Notes under the pieces: generated by a model | The model's database searches: none | What the model saw: the letters and a program-made list of their open reading frames with translations, nothing else | Told to the model about the DNA's origin: nothing | Shown here: positions 20,517 through 31,809 of the stretch, piece by piece | How the letters are laid out: each line of letters begins with the position of its first letter | How positions within the stretch are numbered: the stretch's first letter is position 1 | Assembly (NCBI GenBank): GCA_032164295.1 | Contig: JAJHTX010000006.1 | Span: 868,001 to 932,000, forward strand | Length of the DNA stretch: 64,000 nucleotides | DNA from: Inonotus obliquus | Taxonomy: Eukaryota; Basidiomycota; Agaricomycetes; Hymenochaetales; Hymenochaetaceae | Direction: 5' to 3' | Translations under genes and position numbers: made by a program

Positions 20517-20575
20517 CTGCGTGCTGATGAGTTTCCTGAGAAGATAGATTCTGAGGAGTCGATACCTTAGGATAG

Positions 20576-21384
20576 TGATGTTAAGCACTCAGATTTCACT
20601 TTGCTATAAATCCAGTTGAACTCTGATTTTTCCTTCAGCATTCAATTTCATGCGACTGATTCCAGGTGACTTTAGAATGTCATTATATGCGGCTTGGGCA
20701 ACATGTGGCGAAGCAAGCCATGCCATCCAGCTTCGTCTGTTTGAATTGATTGAATGGATTACTGTTAATAAAACGGTCTCGAGCCGGTTCTGAAAGCAGC
20801 CCTGACCGTTTCGTTGAATCTTCGTTAAGCAGTAAAAGGTACGAACACCACCGAGAAGCGGCTTATCTTGGCGCAATCATACAACTAACACCCTTGGAAG
20901 CTTTTTGCGGAAATTGAATGCAAGCAACTGACTCAAGAGGAGACCGCTCCACTGTGACCCAGTCATGGTGGGATTTGGTAGACTGGGATGGCCAAGAATC
21001 GTTATTATTGAATAGCGGCGCATTTACTTGCACGCGTTTGGGATAACGTAAAACGTGCGATCAATCTGCAAAAGATCGTATAGCATGAATATCGAGCGAA
21101 GTAACAGTGTGTCCTTGGCATGGTGGTATCATGCCCCTGTGTACAGAAAGAATTACCAGAAAAATTACTTCAACATGTGCAAGAGCGGCTACTCCGGTGA
21201 CTTTTACAGTAACATGAACGCTGGATGAAATCTGCCAGTGGTCCGCAGATGTTTTCTTGTTTGAGTCATGCTGCTGACTCAGAACACGCGCAGTTTGCGG
21301 TGTACACATATCCCTTACGTTACGTCAGATTCTACAACATCGATCGAGAAGAAGATTCCTCAGATTATATGGACGGTCCAAGTA
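20576..21384. other. Intergenic, nothing recognised
   Basis: No supported gene, RNA or repeat. Short frames on both strands have no conserved character. Confidence 0.5.
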
Positions 21385-21500
21385 ATTAGAGTGCGCAATC
21401 TGCAAGATTCATCGACATCGCATCCCGATCAAGTCCTTAGTAGGCCACGGAGATCACAAACAAATAGACGGAGAGGTTCAACGAAACGAAATAGACACTC
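21385..21500 (-). pseudogene. Relic of a GT90 gene 3' end
   Basis: CTGCAAGATTCATCGACATC at about 21401 is repeated exactly at about 24089 inside the last exon of the GT90 gene. Weaker similarity continues on both sides, through the intron, to the GAAAC of the next exon. It is therefore a decayed partial copy of the glycosyltransferase 3' end, about 2.7 kb from the functional gene. Confidence 0.5.
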
Positions 21501-21625
21501 TGCCACGGTCGGAATTCTGGATTATTGAAACTCCGATTGAAGTACACGATCACCTAATCGTGCTGTGTCTCATCTGTCTTACCCCTTCTGGGCCCTTCAT
21601 TCAACCGGATCAAAAGTTCAGCAAT

Positions 21626-23532
21626 ATGAGTACTAGAGAGGCCGTAGACACGGAGGAGACTCCTGGTGGTATGTCGGAGGAAGAACAGTACGTTCTTATG
21701 TAGTATTGACTGACCAAAACCCAAGCTGATTTTCTCGCAGTCGCCGTCTCGAGGAGCTGAAATTGATGGTCAATAAGAGCGTGTCCTTTACCTTAACCTG
21801 TTGTCGCTTTATATTGCTTATGTGTCAATTTTTCAGATTCACCGACAAGCTTCATGACGCAGAACGAGGGTCCCGATTACCGGATAAATCCACAATCTAC
21901 GAGAGCCTCATGAAGTGCATTCGTTTCTTGTTCTGGCCGGAATTGTATGCCTCTCTAACAAATGAACAAGGCCAATGTTCTACGACAATATAAAATCTGA
22001 TGTGCTTGATGATAGACAGTCAATGACATCATCTACGTGAGTACTTTGTACACCGCATTCTTCGCTATCCAGTGAACTAAAGCTCCGAATAGATTAGCTA
22101 GCAGTCCCGAAAACTTCACGAGGTGGGCGAGTAGTGTAGGTCTGAAATTAGAGAACCGGAAAACTTTACAAGAAGTTGAAGGTATTAAACAACGCATCAG
22201 GTATCCCGTGAAGTTAAACTCTATGACGGTACGTAAGAAATCTCCAAGCTCCAGAGTCTGATTGCGTCTAAACCTACGATCGTGTGGAAAGGAGGAGGAA
22301 TATGCTTTTGTCGATCGTGAGGGGGCATTCGTAAAAGGCATTAAAGCCTGGGTGGCCTCGGACGAGACGATTGCATGGGACACGAGCTCCGAAGAGCATC
22401 TTCTTTGGGAGGCCTTGCTTGACCAGTGGACATTTACGAAGAAAGCCGTCGAAGATGACGATTACGAAGCCGCGCAGCGTATTCTGACCGATTCTATGAT
22501 GTTGGTACTGTTCGGACGTACTTCAGAAAATGGATTTCGGTACGAAATTGTGTGAGTTCTCGGTTTACCTGTGATGCACGGACGTTGTCCTCACTAATGA
22601 AATAGTGTTGAAAGAGATCTCGCTCTTCCACGCCCAGAAAGTTATAAACGCATTCGCCCTAGAGTTTCATCAGCCAAACCGGATCTCCACGTAATGATAG
22701 CGGTGCCGGAGTCACCGACGGTAGTAATGAGAGCAGGCCAGACGCCTGCGTATCCTTCGGTGTTGCACTGCCTTAAAAATTGGAGTGAAAAGAGGATATT
22801 GTTGGGTGCTTTCCGTTGGAAAATAAGCACAGACCCATCTTTAACTCCGAGCGCAGGCTAGCAATGAACTTCGCCAGCGTCCAGTACCACCGCAGGGTTC
22901 TTGCATTAAGCGATAAGATTGTTTATGGAGCTACGGTCGACAAAGCATCTTTTCAGCTCTATGCTTCTTACTGGGAGGGAAAAATTCTGGTTAGTTATGT
23001 TCGCTTATTTCCAATCTCCTACTGATCATAGTAATAGGTTGTAATCCCAGTGTCCGGATGTGCTTGGAACCTCGTAGCACCTAAGGAATTTGTTCAGTGT
23101 TTGCAATTCTTGAGTGCCCTCAAGCTGCATATCGATGGTTCGTTCAGAGACGATCTGGCGGTTTTTGAGGGTGAAAAAAGTACTACGCACCTTCAGAGGA
23201 TCGTCGATGCTTTAGAGAAGAAGCCAAACAATTGGACCTGGAGAGACGATTATTCAAGGAAGCGACCCGCGGGCGGCCACGACGAGGCAAACAAGCGGCA
23301 GCGCAGGGGCAGTGGGCCGGTAGATGATGATTATATGGACCAAAGCGATTTGTCGTGTGACATTGAGGATGACGAAGACAACGAGGACGCTGATGAAATG
23401 TTGTTACGCCCATTTATGCCTGCTGATCCGAGCGGTGGTCTTGAAACAGGTCTCAAAACACTCCCTTCTGCACCATTCACAGGACCTGGCATTGCACGAT
23501 GGCGATCGGCTGTACCGCCAGAAGGTTCTTGA
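21626..23532 (+). CDS. Unknown multi-exon protein, possible nuclease-like fold
   Basis: Eight exons with consistent phase: 21626-21687, 21741-21914, 21971-22036, 22105-22228, 22292-22551, 22606-22805, 22862-22989, 23038-23532; 502 residues. The middle part runs from KPDLHVMIAV through QYHRRVLAL and FQLYASYWEGKI to LVAPKEFVQCLQFL. That order resembles the restriction-endonuclease-like domains in fungal FunK1/crinkler-type proteins. I do not see a clear E-x-K catalytic pair, so activity is doubtful. The C-terminus has a basic patch KRPAGGHDEANKRQRR (a likely nuclear localisation signal) followed by an Asp/Glu-rich stretch. It lies between the GT90 relic and the intact GT90 gene. Confidence 0.65.
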
Positions 23533-24069
23533 GTTACTCTAGCTTCATATCTGTTTAGCACCATGTTAACGTACTGTAATTCCGCTCGAGCGCGGATAAT
23601 TGTTATACTATTGTCTTTGTAATGAATATGTGCACCGGTTCTAATGCCAAATGATGTCGATCCTGTTACCTTGCTAGATCGATGAATATGATATGCCATT
23701 GTGAGTAAGATGGCCTGCTGTAGCCACGACTGTGCTCAGAGTATATCAAGACGATGAGAGAAGGAAGAGGAGATGGATGGCTCTAGTTCGTTACCTGTTG
23801 CTATACTGTAGATGGCCGTATTCCTCGAGTCAATCGCTCGCTTCTTGCTGTACGAAACTGACTATCGGTGGAATCAAGCCACTCGTTTGGACAAAATGTC
23901 ATATTCAGCCCTGTTTCAAATATTTTGAGCTCCAAATTCATATTTATGGTATACATGTTTCTCTAGCATTTCGTTCCTTGGACTCTCCAAAATCAATCAG
24001 AGAAGCGATAATCAAGTCATAAAAGATACCTCAAAATCTGTGCGAATCCACGTTAGACGATCAAATAGA

Positions 24070-26393
24070 TTAGAGCCCATATTCTGCAAGATTCATCGAC
24101 ATCGCGTCTCGATCAAGGTTGATCACCCTTGCATATTCCAAGAGTAATCTGAAAAGCCGAATTGAGTCCTAGATCTCGGAGATTACGATCGAATAATCGA
24201 AGGAAGCTCACCGAAACATATATGCTGTAGCATCCTCGGGTCGCCAAAATGTGCTCGCCCAATTACTACCAGCGAGTGCGATCTTCTTAGCCAGCTCATC
24301 GTGGTTACCTGCGCCCGTGATATCGCCTCTGAAGAAGACGAAGGCGTCGTACAAGTCCGAATAATCGTATCCGATGGGCACGTAGTGCACCCAAGGTTGG
24401 ATACGATCGATGAACCTGAATGAAGAGGGTACGGTCAACAGAATGGAAGCGATGAACCTGGGATTGGTATGCGGTACGTACCATTCTGGATATACAGTAC
24501 TTTTGAAGATCAATGAATTGCTGGCCATGAGACGCTTGAAGCGCGACGACCATCCATTACCATCAACCTTCCATGCCATCGATATCAGAGGTTTGTAGAG
24601 GAAGGGTCGATAAAAAAATACTTACATCAATCACATACTTGTATCTGGCCGACTCTTGTGTATCCATCCGTTTCCTCCAGTCGAACTGCGTTCGGAGTTC
24701 TTCGCAAGTAGGTTCCTCACATTGGACGGGACTACCAGCAAAGGCGACATCCAACATAGCGGGATTGACCCGCGCCTTCGACCACTTCACCCCTTCTCCG
24801 ACCTGAATTGTCTCCTCGCCTTGCTTCGGGGGCCGTAAAACAGTGATTTCACCATGTACAGAGTCTGCTAGCTCCACAAGCCTGAATCGCTGCGATTGCC
24901 GCCAGTGTGTGTTTGGAGTGCACATCATGCCAGTATTGACTCCGCGCCAAAGTAAACGCTCGTCGTATTTATGTTCCCATGGAGTATCGTGGCGCTCTTC
25001 TCCCCATCCCGACGGAGGGATAGGTAATAGATCGTAATGGAGGAGTGTCGTGGATGATGAGAATTGAGGGATAAGGACGCGGTGTGACGAAGGACCTTCG
25101 TAGTGCGAGAGGAATTGGCCGCTAGTGAAGAGAAGTCCCGGGTGGAAACACGGATTCATCGTTGCTCTGTGGTCGTGTATGAAAGTTTTCTTCTTCTTGT
25201 AGAGTAGATCAGGTGAAACGGGAGCGTAGAAGTCGAGAGGGCGCTTGTGAGCGGGAGTATGGGGTTCGCATGCCGACAGCCATCCATGCTTTATCGGTGG
25301 AGGGCCATCAATATCAATGACTAGTTGCTTGATGAGACGCTAACGCTAGTAAGTGGAAAAAATGCTCTCACAGGTTCCCTTTCTCGCTGCATCCCGCGCT
25401 TCTTGTATCAGTTCCCAATCTTTGAGGAGGTTTGGCGTGTCTCCGGGTGAGATGATTGCCCGGAACTCCGGCAGATCATCTTCGACATCCAACAGAATAG
25501 TGAGCCGGTCTCGAAGCGCTTCCTCAAACATATCCGCCTGCGCCTCCGGCATTCCGCTCTTCAGTATTCTGATCGGTTTTCCGGTGGACTTCCCAAACAC
25601 CATGACTGGAACGTCACTACGGTCTTCCCAGTCCGCCATGATACGCCGCAGATCGAGAGGTCGGATACCCCAGAATGGCTCTAGGCGCTCGTTGATAACG
25701 TCATACTCGTCAGGCAACTGCACCTTGTTCTCTTGCACGTACTCCCACCTAATCTCAATTGAGATCGCATGAAATGAGACTGGAACATCCATATTTGACA
25801 TACCACTTGTCAAATCCCTTTGGCGGAGGCCGGTGGTAGCGGCGAACGTATTCTTCTATCGCTTCTGGAAAAGTGGAGCTCGCCTTCCGTAGCTTCGAGT
25901 GCCAGGCCGCCTCCGCCTTTGAGATTAAATCAAAGATGGGATGCGTACCGTTGGGATTGACCTCAAGTAAACCATCAAACCGATAGGTATGCGATGCTGC
26001 ACGAAATCTCTGCTTGGTCATTTCAGGTGCTGGCGTTTCACGAGTCTCGAACTGAGGTATCTGTACTGATTTTGTTGTCGAATTGGGTTTGAACGACGAC
26101 CAAAAGAGCAGAATAACTAGGCAAATTCCCAGGAATAATACCCGCCTTCTTACGGATGGGTTTGCTTTGCCCCGTAGACCATGACGTGCCGAGGAGCCCG
26201 TCAGATGAAAGACAGACGCCGTCCATACTCTGAGGGTTGTTAAGATGCTTTTCACATCCTCCTCATCAACATCGGTGACGCCTTTAAGGTCTATTCCTCT
26301 ACCAGAGCTGGGTGGTCGCCATGCGCGAGCTTCATTTGTATAGTCGCCGGAGTAAGAAGGTAGATGACTTCTTGCTGGCCGTTGGGTCGGCAT
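24070..26393 (-). CDS. GT90 (CAP10-like) glycosyltransferase
   Basis: Five exons in transcript order, 26393-25804, 25748-25372, 25320-24626, 24567-24212 and 24148-24070, give 698 residues with all phases consistent. It is a type II membrane protein: a cytosolic N-terminus, one membrane anchor at about residues 79-95 (VLFLGICLVILLFWSSF), then a lumenal catalytic domain. The GFDKW and LPDEYD...PFWG blocks and the C-terminal YKYVIDVDGNGWSSRF block are typical of the Glyco_transf_90 family, which in Cryptococcus includes the xylosyltransferase CAP10. It probably acts in the Golgi on cell-wall or capsule-type glycans. It is divergent from the HAD gene across 285 bp. A relic of its 3' end lies at 21385-21500. 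Confidence 0.88.
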
Positions 26394-26678
26394 CTATAAG
26401 ACAAGGGAAGTCTTCTCGTGGGATGCTTGCCTGCGAGTATTCTGGACGAGCTGGAAGGATGTGGAAGAAAAGCAAGTGGCCCTCTTCCCGTGCTAGCTAG
26501 GTACATTCGGTCTATGATGGAAGCGGGCAGGGCGGTAATTAGCCATTGCAGACAGTTGAATTTGCGGTTCGGTAAAAATGGACGACTGAATGGCTGGCTG
26601 ATGGAAGAATATTGATGGCGGGATTTCCCGTGTCGATCCATCCTTTCCCTTTTCGTGCACACGTTTCTGACGACCACC
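26394..26678. promoter_or_regulatory. Bidirectional promoter region, GT90 / HAD
   Basis: The 285 bp between two divergent ATG codons must hold both core promoters. No clear TATA box was seen. Confidence 0.5.
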
Positions 26679-28452
26679 ATGTCAGTTCAAGCTATTCGTC
26701 ACGGCTTTCCTCTGCGTCGGCGTCTTACACTTTCCAACGTATCTCGTCAAAGGAGATGGATCTCGCGGGTAGTAAGAGGTAGCAATTCTCACAATATTCA
26801 AATTAGATGAACTGCTTACTGGCTTCGGACACAAGCTCCACCAGAACTACCGCCGTTGGCGTTTGCCTTTGATATAGTTCGTGATGCCACTGGTTCCAGC
26901 GGTTGCGAAAGGTCTCATCTTCTCGCTCATTTTATGTACAGGACGGAGTCCTTATCAGAGGTCAGCAGGCTCTCCCTCAGGCCAAGAGAGTTTTTAGACT
27001 GCTGGACGGTGATAACGAGCTAGGTATGTAAGTATGTTTTCTCATTCTCATAAATCAGAAACTGAGCGGAGCCCAGAAAGATACCGTATATTTTTGTAAG
27101 AGTCTAGAATATGTTTAGTAACGCGGTCCCGCTCATTGGCTTTGCAGATAACAAATGGAGGTGGAACATCTGAATCAATTCGATGTCAACGGTTGTCCAA
27201 GCTTCTGGACATTGAGGTTAGTCGTGACTGTCGCTCAGTTAAATAGATGTCACTGAAGTATGATGGTAGATTTCGGTAACCCAATTTATGCAAGCGCATA
27301 CGATATATAAGACCATAGCAAGCGAGTACGCGAATAAGCCGGTTCTCGGTCTTGGTGGGAAAGCAGGAGACATTCCTCGTGTGGCACAAGAGTAAGTCAT
27401 TGCAGCCTCGCCTTGTATTCTCCCTGAACTCGTGCAGATACGGTTTTCGAAAAGTATTTTCTCCACTCGAGATAAAGAAATGGAACCCGAGGCAAGCTAC
27501 TGTCGTTAGTTAGTGAGTGAGATGAGTACTCACAAGTGTAAAGCGTTTGGCCCTTTCATGACTTGACGAACGAAGAACGAGCATTCGTTGATGTAGGGCA
27601 CTTCTCTAGCATTGACATGAAGTGAAATTCTAATACTCCATCCTAGACTCGTCCAGAATTTGATCCTTCAACACGCTTCGCTGGCATCTTTGTCTTCCAT
27701 GACCCTCGCAATTGGTCACTCGATATACAGATATGTCTAGACATAATACGCAACAATGGTCATGTATTGCCGACCGCAATTCGTCCTACCGAACAAATTG
27801 CAGAGCAAACGGAAGCAAACTCTGTGAAACTCTTTTTCTGCAACCCTGATTTGTTGTGGGGCAGTGATTACCCAGCGCCCCGTATCGGACAGGGTGCCTT
27901 CCGAGTAGCATTCCAAAGCGTATACCAATCTTTGACGGGCGAAATGTATCCATATGTACAGTATGGAAAGCCCACGACGCCGACGTATGCATTTGCGGAA
28001 AGGCTGTTGCGAGAACGTCTTCATGAACTACTTCACCAAGACCGGTACGAAAGTAATACTGCTGGAGAAGGCGGCGTCAGCCATCTCCCAAGGGTGTATG
28101 TGCTTCCCTTGCCCTTGTCGGAAAGTCTGATCACTTACTGCTGCTTTCAGATATATGATTGGAGGTAAGCTGGACATGAACTGCATCATCGCTTGATTTG
28201 ATTTGTTTGGGTCAAGATAACCCTGAGTCAGGTATGGTGTTTCATATTTATCTGCTCGCTTATTCACGGTATTGATGTGACTGCGAAGACATTGCTGGTG
28301 CAAACTCAATAGGCTGGCAATCCGTCCTCGTGAAGACAGGGGTATATGACCCTGCGCGTGGACCACCGACACACGAGCCGACGCATATTGTTGATGATGT
28401 CGAACAAGCCGTTCGCTGGGCGATTAAGCGGGAACTGTTGCGAATCCAATGA
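26679..28452 (+). CDS. HAD-superfamily class IIA hydrolase (CECR5/HDHD5 type)
   Basis: Eleven exons: 26679-26778, 26836-26876, 26942-27027, 27077-27095, 27148-27216, 27270-27391, 27438-27504, 27647-28095, 28151-28164, 28217-28231, 28289-28452; 381 residues with all phases fitting. HAD motif I is AFDIDGVLIRG, split across intron 2. Motif II is FITNGGGTSE, the substrate loop region contains LGLGGKAGDI, and motif IV is YMIGDNPESDIAGAN, built from exons of 14 and 15 nt. The N-terminus is rich in Arg with no acidic residues, like a mitochondrial targeting sequence, and yeast and human relatives are mitochondrial. It is probably a phosphatase of unknown substrate. The exon 7 end is the least certain boundary (27504 or 3 nt earlier). 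Confidence 0.88.
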
Positions 28453-29602
28453 AAATTTAACATCAGTTAGAAGACTCTTGGCTTATGAAGATGCAAGTAC
28501 ATTACAGTTCGTGAGTCTACAATTTTGTTGACATCAACGGCAATGATGCGGACTTATGGCTTTCCAGGAGAATATAGATTTTTGAACTCAGTCAACTTCT
28601 CTTCCCATCCTTCCATCTTCCTTTAGCCATATTTGGTAATCGCAACTCCGAGGCATATCCCAACAGGAAGGGCGCACCAGAACTAGTGCTTTTTAGAGAC
28701 TCGTGGGGTATCATTCGCGTGATGGTAGTTATTATTGCTCTTATCGATATCGGAAGCATCGCTCTAGAAGATTGGACACGATCGAATTGATAGCTGACGC
28801 TTCGTAGTCCTTCAGGGGCTTTGAGCAGAACGTCTCCACGTGCACGTTTCAAATCCCTTTCCGAGTCGCATCAACTCATATCACCGCAGTGACTTCGCCA
28901 CTCCTATTAAGTAACGGGGAATCACTGGATTTGAATTGCGCGTCTTCGGAGCACAGATGCTTGGTTGCGGTTTGTGCTTCGCTGATTCTGGCAACTCTTT
29001 CTGATGCCCATGAGCGTGGGATAACGGTAATTCACTGCAACAACACTGCTAAAGTCGGGCTGCTGATTAGTCCTTTATACTATGCAATCATATACTCTCC
29101 AAATGAGTATGTGGGTGTTGCGATAAAACATCTACATCTCAACTCAGCCGCCGGAGGACATTCTGTGTCTTAAGGTTTTCTGATCACTACCACGCAAAAT
29201 GCTCCAACCGAAGCTTTCCAGGAGAGTCGTATCAAACTTTCCTTCTTCTCACAGCCGCGCTGAAATAGACAGCATCCATCACATCGCTCCATCACCCCTG
29301 TCAAAACACCTCAAGTACAACGCCGATGGCTTGACACAGGTCCTTGTTTTCTCCGCTCTCTGACATCTGGTGCGGGTGTTTCGTCCGCTTTGTATGCGCT
29401 TCTTTTTATCAGACTGCTCCGGAAGCCCCGAACGCGAACCTCGTCATCAGTTGACGCTCTGTAGCCCACGAGACTACAAGAGGCTCTGAGCTGGGCTGGG
29501 CTGGTTGCCTCTCACTTACTTGGCTAATTAGCTGGCTACCCACAGCCGGTTGCATCTACATCTTGCTAGCTGGGATAACAAAAGGAGTTTCAGAACGGCG
29601 AA
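28453..29602. other. Intergenic, nothing recognised
   Basis: About 1.1 kb without a gene I can support. Open frames up to 94 codons show no family character. Confidence 0.5.
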
Positions 29603-31134
29603 ATGCAGGAGTCACTCGTACAATGTGCCATGGACGCCAATGCTACTCGGTATCTCAATGGTAAGTATGTCAATATACGTATGCTGCACGAAGTTTACTC
29701 TATTTCAGGCATCGGTCTCGTCATTATGCTATATGACCACGTCTTGACTTTCAGCGACGAGATTCGGCTTATATGGCAAGCGAAGCCTTCATTCGCAAAA
29801 TGGATGTTTATTGTCAACCGATATCTTGTTCCAACAATCTTGATTGGAGTGGCCGTGTGTACGTCTTCGGAACATTTCTGGAAAATAGTAAACTGTGCTG
29901 ACTTTGGTTGTGAACTAGTCATGAACAACTTCGATAATAACTCATTAGCAACGACCACGGTGAGCCCCCAGCGCGGTACTCTTCGAGTTCATGGAGACGT
30001 CTAACTTCAGACAGAGCTGTAGAAGATTCTTCACTTTTTCCTCCTTAATTGGCGTTATCTCGGTAGGGATAGCGAATGTTCTAGTTCTCTTGCGAGTGGT
30101 CAACTTGTGGGAACGCAGTCGCGTTCGTGACTCTTTCTACTCACACTTATGAAACAAGAGCTCAATTTTATTATAGCGAGTTGCGTTCATCCTATTCTCG
30201 GGATTTATCGTTTCATTCTGTGTGACTCTCGCACTCATGATTGACATCCTCATCAAGTTACTACGTGAGACTCGCGGTCTCGCTTCAGTCTCGAAGCACT
30301 GCTGACATCATTATTACTGTTTTCTCAGCTGGCTTTCAGTACGTTCCTGCGGTGCATATGTGCGTCTCGACCGTGATCGTCCCCGAAATCAAGGCATTAT
30401 GGGCTTCACCGGTAAGTTATCCCAACGCTTCCGTTTTGTCCGCCGTCCAGCTCCAGCTAACAGCTACGTGTCCGTTCTATTGTAGATGGTTTTTGAAGTC
30501 CTCGTACTCCTTGCTGTCTGTCTTAACGCTTTCGATCGTCCACACACTCAAAGCTGTGAGGTGAGGAGCGGGTTGATTAGGGACGGGATCGGCTCTTTTG
30601 CTGTGAGTACAATTCTGCAGCACGCTATCTGTTGGTTGGTATTGATCCGCATCGATTTAGGCATTAACCAGTTCGTTCTGTACTTATGAAAATAGATTGA
30701 CAACAATTAAACTGAAGTCATGATATCCTAGTCTTACGAATCTTCAACCTCCTGCTAGCAACAGTTGTTCCGGTAATTGCACTTTTCTCATTGTTCGGTT
30801 GCATGCTCTAATCATCCGTCTACCCTAGCCGTCACTTATCCTCCTTGGCGTCTTGTATGTCTTCTTTTACACTTTCTTGTAACGCCCTTTATTTATGACC
30901 AACGGGCGTGCTGACCGCAACTTGAAATACAGTTTCGTTTGGGCTATGACAACACTTGTTCTCAACCGTGCTCTTCTCAACATTCTCAAAACTAACGCAG
31001 ACGCTTGCTCCCGTCTTTCCGAATGCTGGCTACCTCCATCGGACGAACATGCAGGACGTCTTTCTCCTCCCGTGCTTCAACTGTATTCTTCCGCAGATAA
31101 AGATTATGAAAGGGGTGTGTATGCGCTCCGATAG
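29603..31134 (+). CDS. DUF6533-type multi-pass membrane protein
   Basis: Exons resolved by phase: 29603-29660, 29709-29858, 29919-29959, 30015-30122, 30177-30264, 30329-30411, 30486-30602. Further exons lie between about 30750 and 31134; the last has a stop at 31132-31134, but the joins from 30603 to 30900 are not solved. The N-terminal block LVIMLYDHVLTFSDEIRLIW is the signature of DUF6533, a family expanded in Agaricomycetes. The MVFEVLVLLAVCLNAFDRP helix and the RDGIG motif are also typical. About seven membrane segments are expected. Function unknown. Confidence 0.75.
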
Positions 31135-31809
31135 ACTCTGAAAAGATCATGGACTGAGAATCATTCATGCATGAATGGACACAGTACTAGTATTATTCAT
31201 TATCTTTCCCTTGATATAACACATCTGATTTCCTATATATGTCTGATTTTCATATCCCACATATTCACATTACTATGCTACTATATAGTCTATATCACAC
31301 GCCACTATTTTGCGCTATAGCCAGAGAACTTTATGTACTTGGTATGTCATGTTGTAATTGTATGCGTTTTCGAGTTTTCGAGTTCAAAGTGCCATCAGCA
31401 CCAATTTGGGCAGATAGATGATGTAATCAGGATGTGGTAGTGACCTCGAAAATATGGACACCCAAAATTGCATATCTGCCGTACCATTATTGCTCTCAGC
31501 ACCAGTACTAGTACAGGGTAGATGACTCCTTCCCGTAGTCTTCCGACGTAATACTTGAAGCTTGAGGCACAATCGATCATCAACGTGGTACGCTCGAGAA
31601 TTCGGAATTCAGTGAGGTGTGGTCTGTGCTGTGCGTTTCAGAATTTACCTGCTGAAAGCAGACAGATTGGACGACGTAGTGGTTGATCAAAGAGCCCCGA
31701 CACGGTCCGATCAAGAGCCCCACGGAATAGCTTGCCCTTGTTCGCGAATGGTTTATAAGGCGACTGTGCTGACTAGACTGTTCCTCAACTGAAGAATTTT
31801 GGACTGAGG
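31135..31809. other. Intergenic, nothing recognised
   Basis: AT-rich spacer between two plus-strand membrane-protein genes. It presumably holds the 3' UTR of the DUF6533 gene and the promoter of the transporter. Confidence 0.5.

Larger units (their letters stand above)
17033..20575. repeat. Segmental duplication, copy B
   Basis: Counterpart of 12195-16175. It keeps both genes apparently intact, lacks the fold-back element, and carries its own TIR insertion (about 18442-19051). Confidence 0.85.
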
